Positions 26,116 through 36,600 are shown, counted from the stretch's first letter. The stretch: 64,000 bases of DNA from Nostoc sp. NIES-3756 (GCF_001548375.1 NZ_AP017295.1:3940501-4004500); one strand, 5' to 3'. Numbers and translations are program-made. Notes: generated from the sequence alone by a model not told the origin.

Positions 26116-27039
26116 CTAAAATTTAAAATCTAAAATTGTATTGCCTTGTAACCCGCCAGTGTGGATTAATAACAAGCGATCGCCAATAGAAAAATATCCT
26201 TGGTTAAGCAAATCCATGACACCATAAAACATCTTAGCCGTGTATACTTGATCTAGAGGTATACCGTGGGTTTGCGTAAACTGCTGGCTGAATAATAACA
26301 AATCATCTTTTACCTTGGCATAACCGCCAAAATGATAATCACAAATCAATTCCCACGGTGCAGGAGAACTATATGGTGCAGGTAATCCAGTTGCGAGATA
26401 ATTCTGCATTAAGTTGTCGATATCCTGTGCTAAAAATCCTCCATTTTTTAATATAGGAAAACCAAGCACGCGCTGTTTAGGGTTAAGCGCTAGGGCAATA
26501 CCTGCTAAAGTTGTCGCAGTACCACAGGCTACACACACAGTATCAAATACTTGCATTGCCGCAGTTACTATTTCTAAACAACCCCGTACACCATTTAAGT
26601 TACTACCACCTTCAGGAATGATAAAAACTTCTCCAAAGCGTTTCTTTAAATCTGCGTGTAACTCAGAACTGTGCTTATTTCGATAAGTTTGACGATCAAC
26701 ATAAACAAGCTGCATATCTTGTTGTAAAGCAAAACTCAACGTTGAGTTTAAAGGTAGTGTTTCTTCTCCACGAATCACACCAATGGTTGTAAAGCCCAGT
26801 AACTTACCTGCGGCGGCTGTGGCAAAAATGTGATTAGAATATGCACCACCAAAGGTAAGTAATTTTGTATAACCTTTTTCCTTGGCTTCAGCGAGATTGT
26901 ATTTTAGCTTATACCACTTATTCCCGTTTACCCACGGGTGCATTAAGTCAAGGCGTAATACATACAGTTCCACTCCTAAGCTACTAGCAATCTCACTATC
27001 AATTTTTTGCGTAGGAGGAGGAACAAAATTCAACGACAT
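26116..27039 (-). CDS. PLP-dependent D-cysteine desulfhydrase / ACC deaminase-like enzyme
   Basis: A 307-residue fold-type II PLP enzyme. The cofactor lysine is in VNGNKWYKLKYNL (Lys41). FGGAYSNHIFATAAAG supplies the Asn-His substrate loop, and a glycine-rich phosphate loop is seen as CGTATTLAGIA. Homologues split D-cysteine to pyruvate, sulfide and ammonia, or open the ACC ring. Short cyanobacterial forms such as this cannot be sorted between the two by eye. It is cytoplasmic and apparently monocistronic. Length is slightly below the usual 320-340 residues. Confidence 0.8.
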   Translation of the reverse strand: MSLNFVPPPTQKIDSEIASSLGVELYVLRLDLMHPWVNGNKWYKLKYNLAEAKEKGYTKLLTFGGAYSNHIFATAAAGKLLGFTTIGVIRGEETLPLNSTLSFALQQDMQLVYVDRQTYRNKHSSELHADLKKRFGEVFIIPEGGSNLNGVRGCLEIVTAAMQVFDTVCVACGTATTLAGIALALNPKQRVLGFPILKNGGFLAQDIDNLMQNYLATGLPAPYSSPAPWELICDYHFGGYAKVKDDLLLFSQQFTQTHGIPLDQVYTAKMFYGVMDLLNQGYFSIGDRLLLIHTGGLQGNTILDFKF

Positions 27040-27176
27040 AAGGACTTATGATTATTAAAAGTTATATTATTTTTCTTTCTTTTCAAAAAATTTCTCAAAC
27101 TAGCTGACAGAAACGGCATGGATGTGTAAAGTAGTTGATGACTGTTAAACACATTTAAACTTTGACACATCCATCT

Positions 27177-27416
27177 ATGGATAGAAAAACCAAACGCCTC
27201 TTGCTGCTTGTGACTTCTTGTAGTGTAGCGGGTGTAATTTTAGGGGGAACCGCTAGCTGGGCTGAAAGTAGTCTTTGCTTACAGTCTGATAAAGTTACAA
27301 GTGAGTGCCTGACTCAAGACCCCATACAAAAAACTGTAGAAGGCATGAGTACAGGCTTATTAGCTGGAGCAGGAGCAGCTTTCGGTGTAGCATGGAATGT
27401 CCGCCACCAAGATTAA
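27177..27416 (+). CDS. Small exported or membrane hypothetical protein
   Basis: A 79-residue protein from ATG 27177. A TTG 15 bases earlier in frame is less likely because MDRKTKR gives a proper basic N-terminus to the signal peptide (LLLLVTSCSVAGVILGG, then TASWAES as cleavage site). The mature part has two Cys (SLCLQSD, SECLTQD) and a glycine/alanine-rich helix (STGLLAGAGAAFGVAWNV). Its last 4 bases overlap the convergent GDYXXLXY gene. The function is unknown. Confidence 0.6.
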   Translation: MDRKTKRLLLLVTSCSVAGVILGGTASWAESSLCLQSDKVTSECLTQDPIQKTVEGMSTGLLAGAGAAFGVAWNVRHQD

Positions 27417-28129
27417 AAACGATAATTGCGATCGCGTACCCATAGACTAACAGGTACAGCATTACCCTGTGGGTCTACCTTTACTTTGACAGCGAGCGAT
27501 CGCAACTGTCCATCTCTAGTTTGACGAGCAGCGCGGGAAATATCGTTATTCAACTGCCGACGTTGCTCGTCTGGAACATTGTATGATTCCACGCCGTAGT
27601 TAATAGTCCCATCTTGGTAAATGCCTCTCAAAGCTACCTGATTATCTCGCAAAGACATAGGTAAATTGCTGCTCACACGCACAGGTCGCCAAGCTCTAGG
27701 AGTACCACGACCAAAAGATTGTTGCTCTTGCAAAATCACGTATAAGTTAGTTCCCTCAAGTAGTCGTCCACGCCTTCCCCCATTCCTGCTAACTACCTCC
27801 TCCCAACCGGGAAGCCGCCGCAGATTAGAAATACGAGATATGTTGTAATCCAGATTGAGCGTATAGCCACGCAACACATTATCAGGATCATTCGGTAAAG
27901 TTTGTAAGATTACCTCCCGACCTGCAAGACTGGTGTACATTGCTTGAGTGGGAACCGATAAAATCAACCCTGTTTGCAACATCAGGGGTAAAATTAGCCG
28001 CCAAAAAGGCAAAGGCTGATTGTATTTTTGTTCAGTAGCTGTCAAATAATCCCGAAAAGTCAGCTTCTTAGAAAACTCAGCCTCGGGAGATAAAGTTTTA
28101 TTCTTGCTCGATTCAGAAGTTTCTGCCAT
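27413..28129 (-). CDS. GDYXXLXY domain-containing protein
   Basis: A 238-residue protein with one membrane helix (FWRLILPLMLQTGLILSVPT), followed by a domain with GREVILQTLPNDPDNVLRGY and TLNLDY. That fits the GDYXXLXY family, which takes its name from a motif of this form (RGYTLNLDY here). The second half has paired strands (NLYVILQEQQ, VALRGIYQDGTINYGVESYN). Genes of this family typically sit beside DUF2157 membrane proteins, as here. The pair probably acts together at the membrane, but the biochemical role is unknown. A 160-bp repeat-filled gap separates them. Confidence 0.75.
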   Translation of the reverse strand: MAETSESSKNKTLSPEAEFSKKLTFRDYLTATEQKYNQPLPFWRLILPLMLQTGLILSVPTQAMYTSLAGREVILQTLPNDPDNVLRGYTLNLDYNISRISNLRRLPGWEEVVSRNGGRRGRLLEGTNLYVILQEQQSFGRGTPRAWRPVRVSSNLPMSLRDNQVALRGIYQDGTINYGVESYNVPDEQRRQLNNDISRAARQTRDGQLRSLAVKVKVDPQGNAVPVSLWVRDRNYRF

Positions 28130-28250
28130 AAGCGTAGTCCTAATAATAGTGAGTTTGGGTAGCGGACATAGGACTTACGCAGATTGGGGAGATGAGGGGG
28201 ATGAGGGGGATGAAGGAGATGGGGGAGAAAAGAGAGAGCATAATTGTTAC

Positions 28251-28292
28251 TGCCTTCTGCCTCCTGCCTTCTGCCTTCTGCCTTCTGCCTCA
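28251..28292. repeat. 7-bp tandem repeat (STRR), TGCCTTC x6
   Basis: Six heptamers (TGCCTTC, TGCCTCC, TGCCTTC three times, TGCCTCA). The last one contains the reverse complement of the TGA that ends the DUF2157 gene. Just to the left (about 28190-28230) lies a G-rich run of GATGAGGGG-type units. Confidence 0.85.
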
Positions 28293-29723
28293 ACTTGACT
28301 TCTTCCCAGAAGAACTAGTGAGACGATTCTCAAACCACATGCCGGCGCTGATTAATATCGAGCCGCACATTAAGAAAACCATTGACCTAAACAATAAGTC
28401 GGTGTCGTACTCCAACATTCGACTAATAACTAGTAAAGTTAACAATAGCATACCGCCCCAAAAAGAGCGTCGGTCATTTAACTTCATTCCCTCTTGGATG
28501 AGTCCCCAAGACAAAACTGCTAAAAGCACATTGAAAATAAAACTGCCCAAGTCGCCGATGCGATTGACAGCTTGATGCCAAAACGGTACTACAACGATAA
28601 AACCAAGGAAAATGGCAATTAGCCCAGTATTAAAAACAACTTCCCGCCGGGGGGGGTTGCTTCTTTGACGTAACAGAAACAGCCATTGTAGGACTGCTAA
28701 ACCACTAAGAATCCCCAAATCAATGACGGATACAGATAAAAAATTGCTACTGTTGCTGTTTGACCCAAAGGAATTATAGGAAGAACCTTGCCATTGCCAA
28801 CGAAAGGAAAGGGCATAGAAGACTAAACCGAAAGCGATAAGGGCTAGGTTACGAGCAAGGGGTTGAAAGAGTCTGTAATTGATGGTGGGAAATAGTAAAT
28901 CGTCGTAACTCCAGAATATCGCCGGAGGTAGGGCTAAGGCAAAAGAAGCCACCCAAGGTGCGACATCAGAGAATTTGAGTAATGGTAAAGGATTGAGGTT
29001 AAATTGCAAGGAAATAGCAAAGAAGAACGCCGCCAGGAAGAAAATCCACCGTGAACGACACAAGTAAGCTAAAGGTACAAACAATAGCCATGATATGAGG
29101 GGCATATGACGTACTGCTAGCCGCGCCCAACTCAATTGGTCTGAAGAGTACCATAAATCTCCAAGTCCAGCCCAGTAACCAATCTGTACTAGGACAATAG
29201 ACATGATTCCCAAGGAATTTAATGACAGCCCGTAAGCCATGAAAGAAACACCAAATCCCCATGCGAGAAAAAATTCAGCAGTAGAACCAGTGATATTAAA
29301 AATCTGTGCCATGAGGATGAGGTTTGCACCCAAGATAAAAGCGGCAAAAATAAGTAAAGCTTCTCCCAAGAAGCGTTTATTACGTTGTGGCTTTTTTCCT
29401 TCTTTAGTGCTGAGTGTTGGTTCTCTCCAAGTGTAAAAACCTGTAATACTAATAAAGAAAAATAAACTCATCATTAAGATGAATTTAACTTCCCTTGACC
29501 AAGATAACCAGTTAGCAGCAGCAAAGGTAAAGACACCTATAACCAACAAAACACCGCCGATCGCGATCGCAATCATCATAAAGCGATCGCGTGCAGCTAT
29601 TTCTAGATTCTTAAATTTATAGCGATCAGCTATTTGCTGATATTGTGAAGCACTAATGATTCCTTCATCACGCCATAACTCCGCATCTCGGCGTAATCTT
29701 CTTTGAAAATTGTCAAAAAACAT
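28290..29723 (-). CDS. DUF2157 family multi-pass membrane protein
   Basis: A 477-residue protein. It opens with a soluble helical part (RRLRRDAELWRDEGIISASQ, then YQQIADRYKF) that is typical of DUF2157, followed by about 12 hydrophobic helices. The first is FMMIAIAIGGVLLVIGVFTF and the last lie near MVFLMCGSILISAGMWFENR. The length agrees with cyanobacterial members. The molecular role is not known. The next gene downstream on the same strand is a GDYXXLXY protein, the usual companion. Its stop codon lies inside a 7-bp repeat array, so the C-terminus SSSGKKSS may have been set by repeat growth. Confidence 0.8.
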   Translation of the reverse strand: MFFDNFQRRLRRDAELWRDEGIISASQYQQIADRYKFKNLEIAARDRFMMIAIAIGGVLLVIGVFTFAAANWLSWSREVKFILMMSLFFFISITGFYTWREPTLSTKEGKKPQRNKRFLGEALLIFAAFILGANLILMAQIFNITGSTAEFFLAWGFGVSFMAYGLSLNSLGIMSIVLVQIGYWAGLGDLWYSSDQLSWARLAVRHMPLISWLLFVPLAYLCRSRWIFFLAAFFFAISLQFNLNPLPLLKFSDVAPWVASFALALPPAIFWSYDDLLFPTINYRLFQPLARNLALIAFGLVFYALSFRWQWQGSSYNSFGSNSNSSNFLSVSVIDLGILSGLAVLQWLFLLRQRSNPPRREVVFNTGLIAIFLGFIVVVPFWHQAVNRIGDLGSFIFNVLLAVLSWGLIQEGMKLNDRRSFWGGMLLLTLLVISRMLEYDTDLLFRSMVFLMCGSILISAGMWFENRLTSSSGKKSS

Positions 29724-29820
29724 GACCTCTCCACTGCGCTAGGCTAGTTTGGCAATTATTTTGGATTTACGCAGTGAGTCAGTTATCAGTTGACAGTTAT
29801 CAGTTGTTTTTTCGCTGCTG

Positions 29821-29853
29821 TTCCCCTCCTGGGAGGGTTTAGGGGTGGGTTTC
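29821..29853 (-). repeat. Dispersed repeat, copy B (inverted)
   Basis: The reverse complement reads AACCCACCCCTAAACCCTCC and CAGGAGGGGAA, matching copies A (23573) and C (58931) with few changes. Confidence 0.7.
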
Positions 29854-29938
29854 TCCCTCATCTCCCCCCACTCCCCACTCCCTAGTATTATGAATCCAAG
29901 CCCCTAATAAGTATTGTTCCTCTGTAACAGTTTTACTA

Positions 29939-30892
29939 ATGGAAAAACCATCGAATTTACTACTAAAACTCGCACGACGTTTGTTTGAAAATCTTGATCA
30001 ACAAGAAGAATTCATCAATGCTTTAATTGCTCCTCAACCTTTTAACCCCTGTATTCTTTGGTGTCAAAATAAACCACATAATCTACCTTTTTCAATAGAA
30101 TCTCCCCTAAGTTGGCAACCCTCATTTGTTGACCGTCTGCATCTAGGAGAAAAACCGGGTCAGTATAGCCTACATCATCAAGGATATTTCTATTGTTTAG
30201 ATTTTTCCTCTGTATTTGCCGCCTCTATTTTATTAACAATTCCACAATCAGTCAGGTTAGTTTTTGATATGTGTGCAGCTCCCGGCGGTAAAAGTATTTT
30301 TGCTTGGCAAGCCTTACACCCAGAATTAACTATTTGTAACGAAGTAATTGGTAAACGTTTAGGAATGTTAATTTCTAATTTAAAACGTTGTCATATTAGC
30401 CCTAGTTTTGTCGTTAATCGAGATTCTAGTATTTTTGCAGAACATATACCCTTATCTAGTAATCTAGTCTTAGTAGATGCACCTTGCACCGGGCAATCTT
30501 TATTAGCTAAGGGAGAAAAAGCACCCGGATGTTTTCATCCTACAGCTATTAATAAGAGTGCCAACCGTCAAAAAAGAATCATAGCTAACTCTGCACAACT
30601 TGTTTCTCCACAAGGTTATCTTGCATATATGACTTGTACCTATTCTCCCGAAGAGAATGAGCAAGTATGTGAATGGTTTTTGTCACGCTTCCCTCGATTT
30701 CAAGCAATAAAAATAAACCATCTAGAAGAATATCAGTCACACTTAACTACTATCCCTTGTTATCGTTTGTTCCCACAACATAGGTTAGGTGCTGGTGCTT
30801 TTACTGTGCTTTTTCAAAATACAGATGAGGGGCAATCTAAGGAAATTGAGCAAGACATTTTAGAAGATTTAGGTATTATTCAAAAAATTTAA
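29939..30892 (+). CDS. RsmB/NOP2/Sun-family RNA m5C methyltransferase
   Basis: A 317-residue SAM-dependent RNA cytosine-C5 methyltransferase. Visible motifs: SAM loop FDMCAAPGGKS (110-119), motif IV VDAPCTG with Cys183, and motif VI YMTCTYSPEENE with catalytic Cys233. Both cysteines needed for catalysis and product release are present. The N-terminal part is short, without an NusB-like domain, so it is closer to the RsmF/NSUN type than to full RsmB. The target, rRNA or tRNA, cannot be told. The gene is alone, with a hairpin downstream. Confidence 0.85.
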   Translation: MEKPSNLLLKLARRLFENLDQQEEFINALIAPQPFNPCILWCQNKPHNLPFSIESPLSWQPSFVDRLHLGEKPGQYSLHHQGYFYCLDFSSVFAASILLTIPQSVRLVFDMCAAPGGKSIFAWQALHPELTICNEVIGKRLGMLISNLKRCHISPSFVVNRDSSIFAEHIPLSSNLVLVDAPCTGQSLLAKGEKAPGCFHPTAINKSANRQKRIIANSAQLVSPQGYLAYMTCTYSPEENEQVCEWFLSRFPRFQAIKINHLEEYQSHLTTIPCYRLFPQHRLGAGAFTVLFQNTDEGQSKEIEQDILEDLGIIQKI

Positions 30893-31010
30893 TTATTTTA
30901 TTAATTGTTTGCAGAAAAGTAATTAAATATTGATTTTATCTCAAAATTAATATTTTTTAACCAATATAATCACAACTGAAACTGACAAGCGATCGCCCTG
31001 GAAAAATATA

Positions 31011-31038
31011 AAAGGACACATGTAAATTTGTGTCCTTT
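31011..31038 (-). terminator. Rho-independent terminator of the 31114-31482 gene
   Basis: A perfect 10-bp stem (AAAGGACACA with TGTGTCCTTT, 8-base loop). On the minus strand it is followed by TTTTATATTTTT, so it best serves the minus-strand gene. It may also stop plus-strand transcripts from the methyltransferase. Confidence 0.75.
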
Positions 31039-31113
31039 GAGGTTGATGGAAAGGTATAAACTTTTGACTTACTACTCGTTACTTTCTTGAAAGGAACTAG
31101 CAGAAAGCTGTGT

Positions 31114-31482
31114 CTATCTATTATCGTCGCTAGCGGTTCTCTTAGCTGTGTCTGGATAAACAGAACCGAACTGTTTTACCGCTTCTCCAGATTCTTTGGC
31201 AATTCTTTTAGCTCTTTCACCAGGAGCATCTTCTGTTTGACGGGCTTCTCTATTCCATTCTCCGGTGGTTTTGGGTCTATCCGCATCATCCTGATGTACA
31301 ACTTGATCCAATCTCTTAGTTACATTGTTAGTACTACGTCCAGAGTCAATGCTGGAGTTTAGGCTTGTGGTTAGTACCAAAAACCCAACTAAGGCTATAG
31401 CAAAAAAACGCTTAACTTGAAATTCTTGCAATAGAACTTTGATATGAGTGATTACCTTAGAAAATAAATTTGCCATCATCAT
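31114..31482 (-). CDS. Small membrane-anchored hypothetical protein
   Basis: A 122-residue protein: basic N-terminal part (FSKVITHIKVLLQEFQVKR), one hydrophobic helix (FFAIALVGFLVLTTSL), then a charged soluble tail (TTGEWNREARQTEDAPGERA, then KRIAKESGEAVKQFGSVYPD) that looks partly disordered. Three ATG codons stand in a row at the start. I recognise no named family, though similar low-complexity anchored proteins are common in Nostoc. Followed by a clear terminator. Confidence 0.6.
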   Translation of the reverse strand: MMMANLFSKVITHIKVLLQEFQVKRFFAIALVGFLVLTTSLNSSIDSGRSTNNVTKRLDQVVHQDDADRPKTTGEWNREARQTEDAPGERAKRIAKESGEAVKQFGSVYPDTAKRTASDDNR

Positions 31483-32035
31483 ACTCCATTAATTTTGCGT
31501 TGATGTTTTTCACATTTTTGGCAATAATTAGTCAGCTTAAAACTTGAGTTAGTGATGAAAATTAATCACTAACCTATCCAATTTTGAACGTAATTATTTG
31601 CCAGTCAGCACAATTTAAAGTTAACGATAAAAAACGACTTATTCATCTAACAGAAGTTAGAAATTATTTATCTATTAGGGGAGTTTTGCTCATACTCCTA
31701 TATATTAAAAGGATGAAATGGTAATATCTAGACAAAATTTTGGATAGGTTCAGTCGTCACCTAAAATGTAATCACAAGCGTATATTCACAAATTTGCATA
31801 ACTGATGCGAACCCTAACATCTCTAAGAGTATTACAATCACTGTGTGTCTTTAAGCCAATGGACAATTTGTTTGTCAGATGTCGTTATCTTTAGATGATT
31901 TTCCTAGAAAAAACTGGCAAAGCTATGGTCACACAAAATAACACGCGATTGCGATCGCATCAGATCAGTTAGCTGATAATTACAGTAAAATAGCAGAAGA
32001 ACAACAAAATATCATTGCTCTTCAGATATGAATAA
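31483..32035. other. Spacer between the small anchored protein and tRNA-Gly
   Basis: No gene seen. A 20-codon frame at 31879 (MSLSLDDFPRKNWQSYGHTK) looks oddly protein-like and could be the stub of a lost gene. HIP1 site at 31952. The rest is AT-rich. Confidence 0.4.
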
Positions 32036-32106
32036 AGCGGGCGGCGGGAATCGAACCCGCATTAATAGCTTGGAAGGCTATAGTTTTACCACTAAACTAC
32101 GCCCGC
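32036..32106 (-). tRNA. tRNA-Gly (anticodon UCC)
   Basis: The minus strand folds as a 71-nt cloverleaf: acceptor GCGGGCG paired with CGCCCGC, anticodon stem ATAGC/GCTAT with loop CTTCCAA (anticodon TCC), and T arm GCGGG-TTCGATT-CCCGC. The discriminator base is U, as usual for bacterial tRNA-Gly. No CCA is encoded. Confidence 0.95.
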
Positions 32107-32253
32107 AAATTTCCAACTTAAGTAATATAGCACAGTGTTACCTGAAGTTCAAGTATATTCTGCAAACGGGCATAGTGATAGTTGGACACTGAGGAGATAT
32201 GGAAGATGAGGGAGATAAGGGAGATGATTATCAACGCCTACCTCCTCCCTGTT

Positions 32254-32295
32254 GACTAATGACTAATGACTAATGACTAATGACTAATGACTAAT
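32254..32295. repeat. 7-bp tandem repeat (STRR), GACTAAT x6
   Basis: Six perfect GACTAAT units. The last overlaps the 3' end of the TonB-like gene: its reverse complement supplies the TAG stop and part of the final His codon. Confidence 0.9.
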
Positions 32296-33604
32296 GACCA
32301 GTTGGCTTTATTGTAATTCTGACGAAAAAATTACTGAAGTCTGGTTTTGTGCCATCACGATTACGCGCTGCGGTAAATTTTTCATTTTTAAATAAATCAG
32401 CGACAAGTTGCTGGTATACACCCTCGTCTGTTTGTAAACTTGCTGGTTCTATATTGAGGACTATGGCCTGTTGGAAATTACCATCTTTATCAATGACCAA
32501 ACTAGCTAGTAACTGTGCTGGCTTGATGGTGGAATCGCCTGGAAGATAGCTAGAATCTACAGTTTTTTCACTGCTTCCTTCGTATTGAATCAGAACTTCA
32601 GGTAAATCGTTAGCTAATTGGCGTGCTTCTGCTTCTCCTACAGGTGATAATGTAGCGATAGCTCCTCTAGTAGTAGAATTTGATGAATTATTCTCGGTCG
32701 CTGTGTTTGCAGGTGCTTCAGTGGGAGTTGGTGTATATTGTTCAGTCGGAATTTTTGCAGTGTCTGTAGATGGATTGGGAGAACTTTCCGCAGACGGAGT
32801 GTTTGTTGTTTCTGTAGATGGATTAGATGCACCATTTTCAGGGGGAGTGCTTGCAGTTTCTCCATTAAGATTGGATGAATTATCCTCTGGTGCAGAATTT
32901 GCGGTGTCTCCAGTTGATGTTCCTGGATTATCCTCGTTACCGCGTGGAGTTTGTTCTTCTACGGCTGGCGATTTTTGTACTTGTTCTGGTGTAACAGGTG
33001 GAATATTTGAGGGTAGTGGCTGTCCCTGTCCCAGTTCAATTTCTTCACGACGCTGCCAAGGAAGCTCACCTATGGGAACTGTAGATGTTGGTGTCGGTGC
33101 TGGTTCTGGTTCCGTGGTAGCTGTCAGTGTAGGTTCGGTTGTAGGTTCGGGTGTAGGTGCTGGTTCTGTGGTTGGTGTTGATGTAGGTTCAGGTGTAGGT
33201 GCTGGTTCTGTGGTTGGTGTTGGTGTAGACTCCGCTTGGGGAACAACTTCCGGTGGAGATTGAGCAATATTACTATTACTCTCTGGCTGAGATTGCTCAC
33301 CAGAATTTATAATCTCAGCATCCTGATTTGTAGAAGTTGGTGGTACTGGCTGTTGAGTTTGCCGAGAAGGTTTATCTGTAGAGGTGGTTTGAGGAGCAAC
33401 TTCTATCAACTCAATCGGGACAACACTTTGATCTTGCTGCGGAAACCATAATCCCACAGTATTAGCTGAACGTATTAACCAAAAAGCCAATAAGTGCAGT
33501 GAAGCTGAACCTAAAGCTACCCCAAACCATAAGCCAGGAGGATCATTATGTCGCCGCCACACTTTAGCGGGGATAGGAGTTTTATCCGCTACCGATGTTG
33601 TCAT
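32291..33604 (-). CDS. TonB-like energy transducer or related envelope protein
   Basis: A 437-residue protein with TonB-like build: short cytoplasmic N-terminus, one membrane helix (LWFGVALGSASLHLLAFWLI), and a long periplasm-spanning linker rich in Pro, Thr, Glu and Ser. The linker has near-repeats of PTPEPTSTPTTEPAP at about 128-175 and Asn/Ser/Thr-rich units at about 225-310. A folded C-terminal domain follows (about 330-437: LLASLVIDKDGNFQQAIVLN), of the size and strand pattern of TonB C-terminal domains, without a clear YP motif. TonB couples proton motive force to outer-membrane uptake. No ExbB/ExbD or receptor gene is nearby. The repeat region makes the linker length likely to vary between strains. 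Confidence 0.6.
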   Translation of the reverse strand: MTTSVADKTPIPAKVWRRHNDPPGLWFGVALGSASLHLLAFWLIRSANTVGLWFPQQDQSVVPIELIEVAPQTTSTDKPSRQTQQPVPPTSTNQDAEIINSGEQSQPESNSNIAQSPPEVVPQAESTPTPTTEPAPTPEPTSTPTTEPAPTPEPTTEPTLTATTEPEPAPTPTSTVPIGELPWQRREEIELGQGQPLPSNIPPVTPEQVQKSPAVEEQTPRGNEDNPGTSTGDTANSAPEDNSSNLNGETASTPPENGASNPSTETTNTPSAESSPNPSTDTAKIPTEQYTPTPTEAPANTATENNSSNSTTRGAIATLSPVGEAEARQLANDLPEVLIQYEGSSEKTVDSSYLPGDSTIKPAQLLASLVIDKDGNFQQAIVLNIEPASLQTDEGVYQQLVADLFKNEKFTAARNRDGTKPDFSNFFVRITIKPTGH

Positions 33605-33655
33605 GATATGTAAATATATGCTTCGGAGCTACTGCTGTTAAATCTAGTTTGAATA

Positions 33656-36600
33656 TTAGCTATTAGCCATTAATTCTGATTTAACAACAAAGGTCAGAAC
33701 GGTTTCATCTACTCCTTTAAGTTTTAGCGGACTACCTTTAGTAATTTCTTCGTCTTGTAAGTAATCTGCCACAGCCGCAGAAACCAAAATTGTACCTGGG
33801 ACAGCCGCCGCTTGCAATCGAGCGGCAATATTTACACTAGGGCCAATTGCCGTATAGTCGGCACGTTCAGCACTGCCAAACATACCCACAACAGCTGTAC
33901 CTTGGTGAATACCGCAGCGAAACTGTACACCACCATCAGTGTGAGAGTCAAAAATTCCTTGATCACGCCAGCGCTGGTTTAATTGAACTAAAGAGCGTTG
34001 CATCGCTTTAGCTGTATTCACCGCTCGACGCACTTGTTCATTGGGGGTGAGTTCTTCTGGCGCTCCGTAGAGAGCTAGGATAGCATCCCCCATAAACTTA
34101 TCTACAGTACCACCATTGTCAAACACAGCCCTGGTCATGGTTTCCAAATACTCATTCAGTAATTCTGCTACTCGGCGGGATCTGAGAGTATTGGCTAACT
34201 GTGTAAAACCAACGATGTCACTAAACAGCACCGTAATTAAGCGTGGTTCTGGTCGTAAATCTAAACTTAAAGCACCCGCAGCAGCTTTTGACACCAATGC
34301 AGGCGGCAAAAAGCGTTTAAGGACTGATTCGGTGAGGTAGGTGTTTAACTCCAAGACTCGCTTTTCATTTTCTTTCAAGGCTAAAAGATTCCGAACCTCC
34401 GCCAGAAGTTCCCGGTCGTTAAATGGTTTGGCTAAATAAGCATCTGCACCATTTTCTGTACTTTCGATGCGGGTTTCTTCATCAACTTTGGCAGTTAGTA
34501 AGATGATTGGTGTTCCTTTAATTTTGTCTTCGTTGCGAATCATCCGAATCATCTCAACTCCTGTCACTAAAGGCATCATTAAGTCAGTAATGATGAGGTT
34601 GGGTGAGATTTCCTGAGCTTTACCAAATCCTTCATAACCATTACGAGCTGTATAGACTTGATAGCCACTACGGCGGAGGATGTCTGAAACGTAAGTCCGC
34701 AAATCGGGGTTGTCATCAACAACGAGGATGGTGTGAGTGCTGTTAGCGGTAGCGGGGCGTTCAGCCCGTGCTAAGTGAGGAGTGGTGTGTATATGTATAT
34801 CATCTGGTGTTGTTTCTACTAGTTCCAAGTCAGCTAGTTCTACACTGGCGCGGCTGGTAGTGAGTTCTGCCGGTGTGTCTAATATTTGCTGTGTGGGTAG
34901 GTGAGTATTACCACTCAGCAACCACAAGGTAAAAGTTGTGCCTTTACCATAGACTGACTCGACGGTGACTTTACCACCATGTAGTTCTACTAATTCTTTA
35001 ACTAAAGCTAAACCTAAACCACTACCTTCATAAGAACGATTTTCTGAACCTTCTGCTTGGCGAAAGCGTTCAAACAGGTAGGGGATTTGTTCTTTAACAA
35101 TGCCGATACCTGTATCTTCGACTTGTAAGATACAATGATTGCCTTGAGATTCCAGCTTAACGGTGATTGTCCCGCCTTCTGGCGTAAATTTCATGGCATT
35201 TGACAAGAGGTTATAAACCACTTTGTCAAATTTTTCCATGTCTATATATACTTGGGGACATTCATCTAATTGGGTGACTAAATTTAGTGCCTTTTTCTCG
35301 CAGTAGGGACGGAATGATTCGGCAATTTGACTGACAAAATCAACTAAGTCACAGGGACGGAAACTTGGCTGCATTCTCCCTGCGTCAAGGCGTTGCAAAT
35401 CTAGTAGTTGGTTGACTAGCCGCAGCAGTCGCCGGGAGTTACGCAATGCGATCGCACTTTGGGCGTAAGATAAACCCTCACCCGCTCCCACAGATGATTC
35501 TAACGGCCCTTGAATTAAGGTGATGGGTGTGCGAAATTCATGGGATATATTTTGGAAAAATTCGGTTTTTTGTTTATCTAGTTGCAGCAAGCGTTCGGCT
35601 TGTTCACGGGTTTTTTGGTATAAATTTGCTTGTTGTACTGCGATCGCCGCTTGTGCAGCTACAGCTTTTGTCAGTTCAATATCAGACGCTAACCAGTTCC
35701 GGCTTTTCTTCCCTTCTCGGAGGGTAATACTACCGATACATTTACCATCTGCCAATAAAGGCACAAGCATAAGCGATTGCGCTGGCATTTTCAATGGTAA
35801 GTCAAAGCCCTTGGTTTCCCAAGCGGCCTGATTTATATCCGTAATTATTACAGGCTCATGTGTCCTTAATATTTTTTGTAAAATAGGATTTTCTAAAATT
35901 GGCGTGTGGGATTCTGGTAATTCCTGTGTTACGTGGTGATGATTTTCTCTAAAATATTGTCCATGTTGAGAGCTATCATACAACCCCACACACTTAACAA
36001 ATTCGTCTTCTTCAGTCCACAAAGACAGAACACAACCATCAACTTGTAAGGCTTGCCCCAACTGTTGGGTAATAGCTGCAAAAATATCTTCAGGGTTAAG
36101 GCTAGAACGAATTGCGGTTGTAATTGTATTAATTAAAGACTCCCGCTTTGCCAGCGCTCTTACCTGTTCGTAAGCATAAGCCTGCGACAACGCCAAAGCA
36201 GCTTGATCCGCTACCATCGAAACTAACTGTACTTCTTCCTCTCCCCAGATACGTCCTTGAGAACATTGATGTAGCGCTAAGACTGCCATTAACTCTTGTT
36301 GGCAAATTAAAGGCACAATTAAACTAGAACGGATATCAGCCGCCGCAAAGGCATCACTTCTACGCTGTACACTGTGAATGCGCTCATCGCCTGCCACATC
36401 ATGAATGATTTGCACCTCGTGGGTTTCCCAGACAGTCTCAGCCACAAGAGTCAAGGGGGCAGTATCATTGATGATATTTGCTGTTGCAGATGGTAAAGTT
36501 TTCTGATAAGTAAACCCTTCGTTTACTAATTGTCCATCTTGAAAGGGACGTAATAGGCAGACATCCACCTCTAACATATGACCAACTGTATCGACAATTG

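Noticed and set aside
32703..33263. 186-codon plus-strand frame opposite the TonB-like gene
   Set aside because: It is the antisense of a Pro/Thr/Glu-rich low-complexity linker and gives a Val/Gly/Ser-only protein. No ribosome site.
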